Assembly: GCA_028713915.1 (NCBI GenBank)
Contig: JAQTNK010000003.1
Span: 20,775-84,774 of the forward strand
Direction: 5' to 3'
DNA from: Rhodocyclaceae bacterium
GTDB lineage: Bacteria; Pseudomonadota; Gammaproteobacteria; Burkholderiales; Rhodocyclaceae
Length of the DNA stretch: 64,000 nucleotides
Below are positions 9,449 through 19,308 of the stretch, one piece after another. Positions within the stretch are counted from its first letter, which is position 1. Every line of letters begins with the position of its first letter. Below the pieces are notes generated by a model, which had not been told where the DNA came from, did no database searches, and saw only the letters and a program-made list of their open reading frames with translations. The position numbers were made by a program, and so were the translations under genes.

Positions 9449-9506
9449 TGCTAACTCGTCGCATAAGGAAATGTCGCTGGTTGCGGCATGCCGCTTTTGC
9501 TAAATT
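9449..9506 (+). promoter_or_regulatory. Second LysR-site candidate and extended -10 promoter
   Basis: 9449-9476 (TGCTAACTCGTCGCAT at its left end) repeats the element at 9061. As there, a perfect 12-bp palindrome follows (GCGGCATGCCGC, 9483-9494). TG-C-TAAATT at 9498-9506 is a good extended -10, giving a start near 9513. It lies upstream of the leader terminator at 9556 and of the CoA-transferase at 9632. Confidence 0.45.
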
Positions 9507-9512
9507 GGATTC

Positions 9513-11143
<1,631 letters not shown>

Positions 11144-11220
11144 CCGCGGCCGCCGCGGCGCAACGGGCGCAGGCGCGGCCGCAGCAGCCAGGCTCTATAC
11201 TGTTTTTTTTCGGGATGCAC

Positions 11221-11730
11221 ATGGCGCCGATGAAGAACGTCTCCTGGCTGCTGCTCGTCGCGACCGTCCTCGGCGCCTGCGCCGGCGTCGGCAACCTCGT
11301 GCCGGGCGAAGCGCAAGTCGCCGACGTGCAACGCGTGTTGGGCGAGCCGGCGCTCAGCTGGCGCGATGCGGACGGTTCGACGCATCTGGCCTATCCGCGC
11401 GGACCGATGGGCTACCAGACTTTCATGGTGCAACTCGATCCGGCCGGCAAGCTTCGCAGCGTCGAGAATGTCCTGGATACGGCGCACTTCGCGGCGATCG
11501 CGCCGGGCATGGACGAGCAGCAGGTGCTGCACGCGCTGGGCCCGCCGCAGCCGGCCTGGACGGTCTATTTCAAGGCGCGCGACGAACTGGCATGGGAGTG
11601 GCGCTATTGCGACGACTGGCACGCTGCGAATCGCTTCGATGTGCTGTTCGACGCCACCACGGGAACGGTGCGCTCGACGCTGAGCGTGCGCGAAACCTGC
11701 CGAAACGACGCTTGCTGGTGCGCGCGGTGA
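11221..11730 (+). CDS. Small lipoprotein with a BamE/SmpA-like body
   Basis: A 169-residue protein with signal peptide MAPMKNVSWLLLVATVLGAC (lipobox LGAC). The rest has two similar blocks, each opening with a helix and a GEP/GPP turn (VADVQRVLGEPALSWR and MDEQQVLHALGPPQPAW), as in BamE/OmlA-type folds. It probably sits in the outer or inner membrane facing the periplasm. Function unknown. The start at 11221 is preceded by CGGGA; in-frame ATGs at 11215 and 11230 are alternatives. A strong terminator follows. Confidence 0.75.
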   Translation: MAPMKNVSWLLLVATVLGACAGVGNLVPGEAQVADVQRVLGEPALSWRDADGSTHLAYPRGPMGYQTFMVQLDPAGKLRSVENVLDTAHFAAIAPGMDEQQVLHALGPPQPAWTVYFKARDELAWEWRYCDDWHAANRFDVLFDATTGTVRSTLSVRETCRNDACWCAR

Positions 11731-11748
11731 AGGAAGCTTCGCCGCCAA

Positions 11749-11788
11749 CGAAAAGCCCGCCGGAAGTTCGCTCCCGACGGGCTTTTCG
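11749..11788. terminator. Bidirectional intrinsic terminator
   Basis: CGAAAAGCCCG (11749-11759) pairs with CGGGCTTTTCG (11778-11788), with TTTT-rich tails on both strands. It can end the lipoprotein transcript from the left and a minus-strand RNA from the right. Confidence 0.75.
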
Positions 11789-11957
11789 TGATCCCTTTAG
11801 CGAATTTGTTTTGCGCCCGCAAGCGGATCTCGAATCGGCGCTGCCTTATGGCACAGGACCTAAGGTCCCATTTTTTGTTACCACCATCAAACGAGTTGCT
11901 ACGCGTTCCCCTTAATCAGCACTAGGTTCCTCCTGGGAATGCCTTCACATTGAACGC
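11750..11957 (-). ncRNA. Candidate small RNA of about 208 nt, unknown class
   Basis: This gene-free and AT-richer stretch has a promoter facing left (11964-11992) and ends in the terminator at 11749-11788. The predicted RNA opens with GCGTTC, which pairs with GAACGC about 45 nt later to close a domain containing a TTCC/GGAA hairpin. A GGACC-TAA-GGTCC hairpin (11856-11868) follows. It is not tmRNA, 4.5S RNA or RNase P RNA; 6S RNA of an unfamiliar lineage was considered and cannot be settled by eye. Confidence 0.4.
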
Positions 11958-11963
11958 ACTTTC

Positions 11964-11992
11964 ACCCTAGGCGACGCCATCGCCGATGTCAA
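11964..11992 (-). promoter_or_regulatory. Sigma-70-like promoter of the candidate small RNA
   Basis: On the minus strand TTGACA (11992-11987, a perfect -35) and TAGGGT (11969-11964, a weak -10) are 17 bp apart. Predicted start is near 11957. Confidence 0.45.
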
Positions 11993-12037
11993 TGTCGGCA
12001 ACCGGGATAGACCGCGCTCCAGCCGTTAATATGCGGC

Positions 12038-13258
12038 ATGGCCGCCGCTCCCATCGCCCCGCTCCGCGACTCCCGCATCGTCGCCCTGCTCTGCCTCGCC
12101 GAGGCGCTCTCCATGACGGGCTTCGCCGCCTATCCCGCGTTCCTGCCGACGCTGCGTGCGGCCTGGGGCTTGAGCGGCGCCGAGGCAGGTTTCGTCGGCG
12201 GCGCCTTCTTCTTCGGCTACATGCTGGCGGTGCCGCTGTTGTCGGGCATCACCGATCGCATCGATGCGCGCGGCGTCTTCGCGTTTTCCTGCGCGCTGGC
12301 GGCGGCGGGCACGGCGGGCTTCGCACTGCTGGCGCATGACATGCTCGCCGGCGCGCTGTGGCAGGCGCTCACCGGCGCCGGTCTCGCCGGCACCTACATG
12401 CCGGGCCTGAAGGCTCTCACCGACCGCATCGGCGGGCCGCGCCAGGCGCGCTTCATCGCCTTCTACACGTCGACGTTCGGCATCGGTACCAGTCTGTCGC
12501 TATTGTTGTCCGGCTGGCTCGGCGCCGTGCTGCCGTGGCGCACCGCCTTTGCCCTGCTGGCGCTCGGTCCGCTGCTGGCCGTGCCTGCCGTGCTTGCCGG
12601 ACTGCGGGCGCAGCGGCCGCAGGGAGCGCATCGGGCGTCGTGGCTGCCGCGTTTCGGCGCCGTGCTGGCGGTGCGCGAAGTGCGCCGCTACGTCTTCGGC
12701 TATGCGCTGCATTGCTGGGAACTGTTCGGGCTGCGTTCGTGGCTGGTCGCCTTCATCGTCTTCGCTTACGCGGCGGGCAGCGCCCATGCGCCGCTGCTGA
12801 ACGCCACCGAGGCGGCGGCGCTCATCAACGTGCTCGGCCTGCCGGCGAGCATCCTCGGCAACGAGGCGGCCGGGCGCTGGGGGCGTCGTCCCTGGATCGC
12901 GGCGGTGATGGCCGTCTCGGGCCTGCTGTGCTGGCTCGCGGGGTTCGCCGCGGCGTGGCCGTGGTGGCTGATGCTGGCGACGCTGGCGCTCTACTTCGTG
13001 GCGACGATGGCGGACTCGGCGGCGCTGACGGCGGGACTGGTCGCGGCGACGCCGCTGGCGCAGCGCGGCGCGGCGATGGCCGTGTATTCGCTGCTCGGCT
13101 TCGGCGCTGGATTCGTCTCGCCGCTGGCGTTCGGCTTTGTGCTCGATGCCGCCGGCGGCGGCGCGCTGGCCTGGGGCCTGGCTTTCGGCACGCTCGGCAG
13201 CGGCAGCCTGGCCTGGGCGGCGTGGTCGCGGCGACGCGAGCCCGCCGGCAAGGTATGA
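12038..13258 (+). CDS. Major facilitator superfamily transporter
   Basis: A 406-residue inner-membrane transporter with about 12 hydrophobic segments, the usual MFS length. The first half includes ALLCLAEALSMTGFAAYPAF, the loop GITDRIDARGVF in the place of the MFS signature between helices 2 and 3, and GAGLAGTYMPGLKALTDRIG. The second half includes LINVLGLPASILGNEAAGRW, a matching inter-helix loop. The substrate is unknown; similar proteins are labelled NarK-like or cyanate-type, but no specific residues support either. It is followed 24 bp downstream by the YffB gene. Confidence 0.85.
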   Translation: MAAAPIAPLRDSRIVALLCLAEALSMTGFAAYPAFLPTLRAAWGLSGAEAGFVGGAFFFGYMLAVPLLSGITDRIDARGVFAFSCALAAAGTAGFALLAHDMLAGALWQALTGAGLAGTYMPGLKALTDRIGGPRQARFIAFYTSTFGIGTSLSLLLSGWLGAVLPWRTAFALLALGPLLAVPAVLAGLRAQRPQGAHRASWLPRFGAVLAVREVRRYVFGYALHCWELFGLRSWLVAFIVFAYAAGSAHAPLLNATEAAALINVLGLPASILGNEAAGRWGRRPWIAAVMAVSGLLCWLAGFAAAWPWWLMLATLALYFVATMADSAALTAGLVAATPLAQRGAAMAVYSLLGFGAGFVSPLAFGFVLDAAGGGALAWGLAFGTLGSGSLAWAAWSRRREPAGKV

Positions 13259-13282
13259 TGCGCTCCCTTTCAGGAGCAAGCG

Positions 13283-13630
13283 ATGGTCAGGATCTACGGC
13301 ATCAAGAACTGCGACACGATGAAGAAGGCGTTCGCCTGGTGCGACGAACGCGGCATCGCGTACGAGTTCCACGACTACAAGAAGCTCGGCGTGCCGCGCG
13401 AGCGCCTGGTGGCCTGGTGCCAGGCGGCCGGCTGGAAGACGCTGCTCAATACCAAGGGACCGACCTTCCGCAAGCTGCCGCCCGAGCGCCAGCAGATCGC
13501 CACCCAGAGCGCCGCCGTCGCCGTGATGACGGAATTTTCGAGCGCCATCAAGCGGCCGGTGGTGGAAACCGAAAGCGGACAACTGCTGGTCGGCTTCGAT
13601 CCGGCCCTTTTCGAAAGCTTCGTCAAGTGA
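13283..13630 (+). CDS. ArsC/Spx-family thiol protein, YffB-like
   Basis: A 115-residue thioredoxin-fold protein. It begins MVRIYGIKNCDTMKKAF, with the single family cysteine at residue 10 (NCDTMKKA), and has GPTFRKLP and the cis-Pro region IKRPVVE. YffB-type proteins belong to the ArsC family; the physiological substrate is not established, and a glutathione-dependent thiol reductase role has been suggested. The stop overlaps the start of hslO (TGATG at 13628-13632), so the two are probably translated together, which suits two thiol/redox stress proteins. Confidence 0.85.
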   Translation: MVRIYGIKNCDTMKKAFAWCDERGIAYEFHDYKKLGVPRERLVAWCQAAGWKTLLNTKGPTFRKLPPERQQIATQSAAVAVMTEFSSAIKRPVVETESGQLLVGFDPALFESFVK

Positions 13631-14478
13631 TGGACGCGATCCGCCGCTTCATCATCGAGGGTCTCGACATCCGCGGCGCGGTGGTGCGCCTGGGGCCGGC
13701 CTGGCAGGCGCTGCAGGCGCGGCGCGACTACGCGGCGCCCGAACGCGACCTGCTCGGCGAACTGGCGGCCGTCACGGCGCTGATCGGCAGCAACCTCAAG
13801 CAGCCGGGCCGCATCACGTTCCAGTTGCAGGGCCATGGGCCGGTGCGCATGCTGGTGATGGATTGCGACGAACAACTGCGCTTGCGCGGGCTAGCGAAGA
13901 CCGATGGGCTGGTCGTGCCGGCGCCGGTGCCGCAATTGCTCGGCGACGGCCGGCTCGTGCTCAATCTGCAGACCAATGCCGCCGCGCATCCCTACCAGAG
14001 CCACGTGCCGATCGAGGGCGAGACGCTGGCGGAAATGTTCGAGCACTACCTGGCGCAATCGGAACAGACGCCGACGCGTTTGTGGCTCGCCGCCGACGCG
14101 CACCACGCCTGCGGCCTGTTCCTGCAAAAGCTGCCCGACGCCGATGCGCGCGACGCCGACGGCTGGAACCGCATCCAGCATCTGGCCGCCACGGTGCGCG
14201 CGTCCGAACTGACGCTGCCGGCGGAAACGCTGCTGGCGCGGCTTTTCCCGGAGGAGACGCTGCGTCTGTTCGCGCCGCAGGCGGTAACCTACCATTGCCC
14301 GCGCGACGAGGAAAAAGTGCTCAACATGCTGCGCACGCTCGGCCGCGAGGAGGTCGCGGAAATGCTGGAGGAGCACGACGAGATCGTCATCCAGGACGAC
14401 ATCTGCAACCACGAGTATCGCTACGACAAGGAAGTGCTCGGCCTGTTGTTTCCGACGCCGTCGCAGCTGCTGCACTGA
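13630..14478 (+). CDS. hslO: Hsp33-family redox chaperone with a reduced cysteine set
   Basis: A 282-residue Hsp33. The N-terminal chaperone core is normal (EHYLAQSEQTPTRLWLAA, the family QSEQ motif). Canonical Hsp33 has four zinc cysteines (CXC and CXXC) that act as the peroxide switch. Here only Cys223 (HCPRDEEKV) and Cys259 (DDICNHEY) stand at these places; the partner positions are not cysteine, though nearby His222 and His261 might assist metal binding. Redox control may therefore differ or be lost. The start overlaps the stop of the YffB gene. Confidence 0.88.
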   Translation: MDAIRRFIIEGLDIRGAVVRLGPAWQALQARRDYAAPERDLLGELAAVTALIGSNLKQPGRITFQLQGHGPVRMLVMDCDEQLRLRGLAKTDGLVVPAPVPQLLGDGRLVLNLQTNAAAHPYQSHVPIEGETLAEMFEHYLAQSEQTPTRLWLAADAHHACGLFLQKLPDADARDADGWNRIQHLAATVRASELTLPAETLLARLFPEETLRLFAPQAVTYHCPRDEEKVLNMLRTLGREEVAEMLEEHDEIVIQDDICNHEYRYDKEVLGLLFPTPSQLLH

Positions 14479-14562
14479 CGCTGCCGCGCCTGCTGCAGCG
14501 CGGCTTGACCGGCCGCGAACAACGCGCCTACCATAGGTCGCGCATTTTGTTCGGAGGCCCCC

Positions 14563-15183
14563 ATGAAGCTCTACTATTCGCCCGGCGCCTGTTCGCTGTC
14601 GCCCCATATCGTCCTGCGTGAAGCCGGCCTGGCTTTCGAGCTGGAAAAGGTGAACCTCAAGACCAAGCAGACGGAAACCGGCGCCGATTTTCGCGCCGTC
14701 AATCCGAAGGGCTACGTGCCGGCGCTGCGGCTCGACGACGGCAGCGTCCTCACCGAAGGGCCGGCCGTCGTCCAGTACATCGCCGACCTTGCGCCCGAGC
14801 GGGGGCTGGCGCCCGCCGCCGGCACCCTGGCGCGCTACCGCTTGATGGAGTGGCTGAACTTCATCTCGACCGAACTGCACAAGGCCTTCGGCGCGCTCTT
14901 CAACCCGCTCACCCCGGAAGACTGGAAAACCTTCGTGCGCGGGCTCATCGGCCAGCGCCTCGACTACATCGCCGGGCAACTGGGCGAACGTCCCTATCTG
15001 ATGGGCGAAACCTTCACCGTGCCCGACGCCTACTTGTTCACCATACTCAGGTGGGGCAAATGGACCGACATCGACATCGGCCGCTGGCCGGTCCTCAAGA
15101 CCTACGTCGAGCGCATCGCCGCCAGGCCGGCCGTTCACGCCGCTTTGGCGGCGGAAAGATTGCTGCAGGAACAAGAGAAATAG
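14563..15183 (+). CDS. gst: Glutathione S-transferase, beta-class-like
   Basis: A 206-residue cytosolic GST. The N-terminal thioredoxin-like half begins MKLYYSPGACSLSPHIVL with Cys10 at the beta-class position, then GYVPALRLDDG (cis-Pro) and LTEGPAVVQYIAD (the glutathione-binding acidic-serine type motif). The C-terminal helical half contains the N-capping-like FTVPDAYLFTILRW. Beta-class enzymes bind glutathione through this cysteine. The substrate is unknown. The start at 14563 has GGAGG about 7 bp upstream. Confidence 0.92.
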   Translation: MKLYYSPGACSLSPHIVLREAGLAFELEKVNLKTKQTETGADFRAVNPKGYVPALRLDDGSVLTEGPAVVQYIADLAPERGLAPAAGTLARYRLMEWLNFISTELHKAFGALFNPLTPEDWKTFVRGLIGQRLDYIAGQLGERPYLMGETFTVPDAYLFTILRWGKWTDIDIGRWPVLKTYVERIAARPAVHAALAAERLLQEQEK

Positions 15184-15260
15184 CGCGCAAGGAAAATATT
15201 GCGCGTTAGAATCCGCCCCAGCCACATGGCTGATAGACACTAATCTACGGAGGCATTTGG

Positions 15261-15548
15261 ATGAACAAAGCTGAACTTATCGAAGTCGCCGCCAACGAAG
15301 CCGGCATCAGCAAGGCCGCTGCCAACAAGGCGCTCGACGCCATCGTTGCGGCAGTCGTCAAGACGGTTTCCAAAGGCGATACCGTTACGCTCGTCGGCTT
15401 CGGCACCTTCAAGTCCGCCAAGCGCGCTGCCCGTACCGGCAAGAATCCCAAGACCGGCGCCAGCATCAAGATCGCGGCCACCACCGTGCCGAAGTTCTCC
15501 GCAGGTGCTGCATTCAAAACCGCGGTCGCCGGCAAGAAAAAGAAGTAA
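15261..15548 (+). CDS. hupB: HU-family DNA-binding protein
   Basis: A 95-residue nucleoid protein: helix-turn-helix body (MNKAELIEVAANEAGISKAA), VTLVGFGTFKSAKRAARTGK with the GFGTF signature, GKNPKTGASIKIAATTVPKF for the DNA-binding arm, and a lysine-rich C terminus ending GKKKK. The arm proline that intercalates into bent DNA is in the NPKTG segment. Expression is probably high: GGAGG precedes the ATG and a strong terminator follows. It forms a single-gene transcript. Confidence 0.95.
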   Translation: MNKAELIEVAANEAGISKAAANKALDAIVAAVVKTVSKGDTVTLVGFGTFKSAKRAARTGKNPKTGASIKIAATTVPKFSAGAAFKTAVAGKKKK

Positions 15549-15569
15549 TCCGCTTCGCTCCGGAATTCG

Positions 15570-15600
15570 AAAAGCCCGCATCATGCGGGCTTTTCTTTTT
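15570..15600 (+). terminator. Intrinsic terminator of hupB
   Basis: GCCCGCA (15574-15580), TCA loop, TGCGGGC (15584-15590), flanked by AAAA/TTTT, then TTTTCTTTTTT to 15601. It lies 25 bp after the stop. Confidence 0.9.
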
Positions 15601-15626
15601 TCGGGGCGAGCCTGCCGCGCCGCGAC

Positions 15627-17390
15627 TCAAAGCACGCGCGCCTCGTAGGTGGCTTCGTTCTCGTCGGTGAGATGCACGGCACAGGCGATGCAGGGATCGA
15701 AGCTGTGGATGGTGCGCAGCACTTCGAGCGGCTGCTTCAAGTCCTGCACCGCGTGGCCCTTCAGCGCGGCCTCGTAGGCGCCGGGCTGACCCTGCGGATC
15801 GCGCGGGCCGGCGTTCCAGGTGCTCGGCACCACCGCCTGGTAGTTGGCGATCTTGGCGTCGTCGATGACGATCCAGTGCGCCAGTCCGCCGCGCGGCGCC
15901 TCGACGAAGCCGACGCCCTGCGCATGCCTGGGCCAGCTCGACGGTTCCCACAGCGCTTCGTTGAAGGTGCTGACGTCGCCGCCCTTGATGTTGGCGACGA
16001 GCTGGTCGTACCAGCCCTGCATGGCGTCGGCGAGAATCTTCGTTTCCAGCGTGCGCGCCGCCGTGCGGCCCATGGTGGAGAACAGCGCCATCACCGGCAG
16101 GTCGAGCTTCTTCAAGGTCATGCCGACGAGTTCCCTGGTCTGCGCGTGGCCCTTGGCGTAGAGCATCAGCACGCGCGCCAGCGGGCCGACTTCCATCGCA
16201 TGGCCTTTCCAGCGCGGCGACTTGATCCACGAATAGGCCTGCTCGACCGGCAGATGCTGGTAGGGCGGCTGCGGCCCGGTGTAGTTGATGTTGGTCTCGC
16301 CGCGGTACGGATGCCGGCTCTGCTCCTTGCCGCCGGCATAGTCGTACCAGGAGTGCGCGACGTATTCCTGCACCTGGTCGTCGGCGTCGAGGTCGACTTC
16401 GTGGACAGTCGACAGGTCGCGATTCAGGATCGCGCCGCGCGGCAACAGGAAGCCCGACGGATCGTCGATGCCCTTCGCCGGCAGGTCGCCGTAGCAAAGG
16501 AAGTTGCCCAGGCCCTCGCCCTGCTTGAACCAGTCCTTGTAGAAGCCGGCGATCGCCAGCGTGTCGGGCACATAGACTTGGTCGACGAAGCTGCGCATGG
16601 ACTCGATCACCGCCTGGATGTGCTGCAGGCCGACGACGTCGAGTGCCGTGCCGCCCTGGCCGCCGCGGTAGTGCGGACCCTTGCCATGACCGGGATGATC
16701 GGGGTAGATGCTGATGGCAATCGGCGCACCGCCGACGACGAAGTTCGGATGCGGGTTCTTGCCGCCGAGGATCGCGTGCAGGGCGACGACGTCGCGCTGC
16801 CACGTCAGCGCCTCGAGATAGTGCGCCACCGCCATCAGGTTCGCTTCCGGCGGCAGGCGGTAGGCCGGGTGGCCCCAGTAGCCGTTCTGGAAAATGCCGA
16901 GCTTGCCGGTGTCGACCAGGCCTTTGAGCCGCTTCTGCACATCCGAGAAATATCCGGGCGAGGATTGCGGATGGCTGCCGAGGGACTGCGCCAGCGTCGA
17001 GGTCGCCTTGGCGTCGGCCTGCAGCGCGGACACCACGTCCACCCAGTCGAGCGCATGCAGGTGGTAGAAATGCATGACATGGTCATGAATATACTGGGCG
17101 CCGATCATCAGGTTGCGGATCAGCTCGGCGTTGGGCGGAATCGGATACTTGAGCGCGTTCTCGACCGCGCGCACCGAGGCCACCGCATGCACCACCGTGC
17201 ACACGCCGCAGATGCGCTGCGCGAAGGCCCAGGCGTCGCGCGGATCGCGCCCGCGCAGGATCAGCTCGATGCCGCGCACCATGGTGCCGGCCGAATAGGC
17301 TTGCTCGATGGCGCCGTCCTTCATCTGCGCTTCGATGCGCAAGTGGCCTTCGATGCGCGTGACGGGGTCGATGACGAGACGTTCGCTCAT
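15627..17390 (-). CDS. hynL: [NiFe] hydrogenase large subunit, Isp (group 1e) type
   Basis: A 587-residue catalytic subunit that splits H2 at the Ni-Fe(CN)2CO centre. The N-terminal L1 motif is RICGVC and the C-terminal L2 motif is DPCIACAVH, giving the four nickel cysteines. After the last His a 14-residue tail (LTDENEATYEARVL) remains, the piece removed by a maturation protease. It is the last gene of hynS-isp1-isp2-hynL and overlaps isp2 by 4 bp. The separated order of small and large subunits with two genes between is the hallmark of Isp hydrogenases of Thiocapsa and Allochromatium. No maturation gene is in the window. Confidence 0.95.
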   Translation of the reverse strand: MSERLVIDPVTRIEGHLRIEAQMKDGAIEQAYSAGTMVRGIELILRGRDPRDAWAFAQRICGVCTVVHAVASVRAVENALKYPIPPNAELIRNLMIGAQYIHDHVMHFYHLHALDWVDVVSALQADAKATSTLAQSLGSHPQSSPGYFSDVQKRLKGLVDTGKLGIFQNGYWGHPAYRLPPEANLMAVAHYLEALTWQRDVVALHAILGGKNPHPNFVVGGAPIAISIYPDHPGHGKGPHYRGGQGGTALDVVGLQHIQAVIESMRSFVDQVYVPDTLAIAGFYKDWFKQGEGLGNFLCYGDLPAKGIDDPSGFLLPRGAILNRDLSTVHEVDLDADDQVQEYVAHSWYDYAGGKEQSRHPYRGETNINYTGPQPPYQHLPVEQAYSWIKSPRWKGHAMEVGPLARVLMLYAKGHAQTRELVGMTLKKLDLPVMALFSTMGRTAARTLETKILADAMQGWYDQLVANIKGGDVSTFNEALWEPSSWPRHAQGVGFVEAPRGGLAHWIVIDDAKIANYQAVVPSTWNAGPRDPQGQPGAYEAALKGHAVQDLKQPLEVLRTIHSFDPCIACAVHLTDENEATYEARVL

Positions 17391-18652
17391 GATGCGCTTT
17401 CTTCAAGATGGTCCGCGACGAGTTCCGTGAGGCCGAGCATTTCGACGTCCATGTGGTAGTGCTCGAGCGCCTCTTCGATGATGACGCGGCAGTTGGCGCA
17501 AGCCGTCACCAGGGTATCGACGCCGAGTTCCTCGATCTGCGCCTTCTTGCGCTTGAACGAGACGAGACGCAGCGGCTCGGCGCGCTCGTTGGCGCCGACG
17601 CCGCCGCCGCCGCCGCAGCACCAGTTCATCGTCCCGCTATCGTTCATTTCGCGGAACTGCGGCGCGAGTTCCTTGAGCAGCGCGCGCGGCTGTTCATAGA
17701 CGCCGCCGCGGCGCGAGATCTGGCATGGGTCGTGGTAGGTGAGCGGCTTGTCGATGCTGCCCTGGAGCTTGATGCGACCGCTGCCGTGGAGCTCGTCGAT
17801 GACTTCGAGGATGTGCTTGACTTCGAAGCCGAACGGCCGGCCCATCAGGTTCGGCCCTTCCCAGCGGATCGCCGTATAGGCGTGGCCGCATTCGGGGCTG
17901 ATGACGCACTTGACCTTGAGCTCTTCGGCGGCCTTGACGATGCGGGCGACGAGTTCGCGCGCGAGATCGGACGCGCCGATCTGGATGCCGCTGTTGGTGG
18001 CTTCGTAGGCGGTTTCGCTCAAGGTCCACGTGGCGCCGGCCTGCTTGAAGATGCGCCCGACCGCGCCGAGGTATTCCGGGTAGTTGAGAATTTCCCACGA
18101 CGACATCAGCACGAGGTAATCGACGTTCGCCTGGTTGACCGGAACGGTGAAGCCGAACTGCTTTTCCATGCGCCTGATCTGCGCCTGCACCGTGACCCAT
18201 TTGACGCCCGCCGGGCTGCCGCTGGTGATGGCGCGCGTCGTGGCGGTGACCAGGCCTTCCGGCGCGTGGCCGGACGCCGCCATGCCCTCGCGCATCTTGC
18301 GGATCATGTAGGTGAGATCGTTGCCGACCGGGCAGACCATCGAGCAGCGCCCGCACATCGTGCAGCTGTCATAGACGAGCGGTTCCCAGGCGGCGAGCTC
18401 GTCGTCCGTCACCGGCTTCGACAGCCCGGCGAGTTTCGCCAGCTTGCCGAGCAGCGTGTATTCCTGGAACCAGGTGCGGCGCAGCGGTTCGAGCTTGTGA
18501 ATCGGCGTGTATTGCGGATCGCCGGTCTCGGTGTAGAACAGGCAGGATTCGGCGCACAGGCCGCAATGCACGCAGCTGGCGAAGAAGCTCGCGATGGGCG
18601 CGTCGAGCACTTCCTTGAAGGAATTGATGCCGCGTTCGAAAGTGGCTGTCAT
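17387..18652 (-). CDS. isp2: Isp2: HdrD/GlpC-like Fe-S subunit of the hydrogenase
   Basis: A 421-residue electron-transfer protein. Two [4Fe-4S] motifs are near the N terminus (SCVHCGLCAESC and SCTMCGRCSMVCP). Two cysteine-rich CCG-type domains follow; the second has NWCCGGGGGVGANERAE and VTACANCRVII, as in heterodisulfide reductase subunit D. It probably relays electrons between the hydrogenase small subunit and the membrane protein Isp1. It overlaps isp1 by 4 bp upstream and hynL by 4 bp downstream, so the four genes are translationally linked. Confidence 0.92.
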   Translation of the reverse strand: MTATFERGINSFKEVLDAPIASFFASCVHCGLCAESCLFYTETGDPQYTPIHKLEPLRRTWFQEYTLLGKLAKLAGLSKPVTDDELAAWEPLVYDSCTMCGRCSMVCPVGNDLTYMIRKMREGMAASGHAPEGLVTATTRAITSGSPAGVKWVTVQAQIRRMEKQFGFTVPVNQANVDYLVLMSSWEILNYPEYLGAVGRIFKQAGATWTLSETAYEATNSGIQIGASDLARELVARIVKAAEELKVKCVISPECGHAYTAIRWEGPNLMGRPFGFEVKHILEVIDELHGSGRIKLQGSIDKPLTYHDPCQISRRGGVYEQPRALLKELAPQFREMNDSGTMNWCCGGGGGVGANERAEPLRLVSFKRKKAQIEELGVDTLVTACANCRVIIEEALEHYHMDVEMLGLTELVADHLEESAS

Positions 18653-19308
18653 GCTGCAACTCCCTTCTTCGCCGCGATGTCGCCGTTGTACCAGCGCGCC
18701 ATGAACAGGCTGACGACATGGAAGAGTTTGGTGAAAGGCAGCACGGCGAGCAGCAGTTCTACCGACAGGATATGCAGCGCCAGCAGCAAAGTGTAGTTCT
18801 CCATCAAGTGATGGAAGGCTGCATAGCCGGTCAGCAGCGGGACAAAGGTCAGCGTCCAGGCGAGCCAGTCGCCGAAGCCCGAGAGCAGGCGCTTGACGGG
18901 ATCGGTAAGGCGGCCGACGAGCACCGCCAGCATGGCCGCGATCGCGGCAACCGTCGCGGCATCGACGAACAGGTTGGGCAGTCCCGGCCAGCGGATGCCG
19001 AAGAGGCCGCGAATAAGTTCGATGTGCGGCGCGAAGCCGAACACCACGATGGCCAGGCCGATGTGGAAGACATAGCCGCCGAGATAGGTGAGCGGCGCGC
19101 GTTTCAGCATGCCCGGTGGCGGCAACGAGCGCGAAACGATGGTGCGCCAGCCGCTGCCCGGCGTGATCGCGCGCGCCTTGGCGAAGTCGGCCTTGCGCCC
19201 GAGCGCCTGGATTTCGAAGACGCGCAGCACGATGCCGAAAAGGCCGATGGCCAGCGCCAGCGCCAGGCCCGGTCCGCGCGCCCAGGTCAGCAGTTCGAGG
19301 CCGCTCAT
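18649..19308 (-). CDS. isp1: Isp1: cytochrome b-like membrane subunit of the hydrogenase
   Basis: A 219-residue integral membrane protein with about five hydrophobic spans (LALALAIGLFGIVLRVF, YVFHIGLAIVVFGFAPHIEL, AAMLAVLVGRL, WTLTFVPLLTGYAAFHHLM, LLLALHILSVELLLAVLPF). Several membrane histidines (HIGL, APHIEL, FHHL, LHIL, LFHV) are candidates for heme b ligands, as in the NarI-like family. It would pass electrons from Isp2 to quinone. The start at 19308 overlaps the hynS stop (ATGA); the longer open frame upstream is the hynS region in another frame. Confidence 0.9.
   Translation of the reverse strand: MSGLELLTWARGPGLALALAIGLFGIVLRVFEIQALGRKADFAKARAITPGSGWRTIVSRSLPPPGMLKRAPLTYLGGYVFHIGLAIVVFGFAPHIELIRGLFGIRWPGLPNLFVDAATVAAIAAMLAVLVGRLTDPVKRLLSGFGDWLAWTLTFVPLLTGYAAFHHLMENYTLLLALHILSVELLLAVLPFTKLFHVVSLFMARWYNGDIAAKKGVAA

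Noticed and set aside
12358-14478. 706-codon frame over MFS and YffB genes
   Set aside because: Out of frame with the transporter; only its end is hslO.
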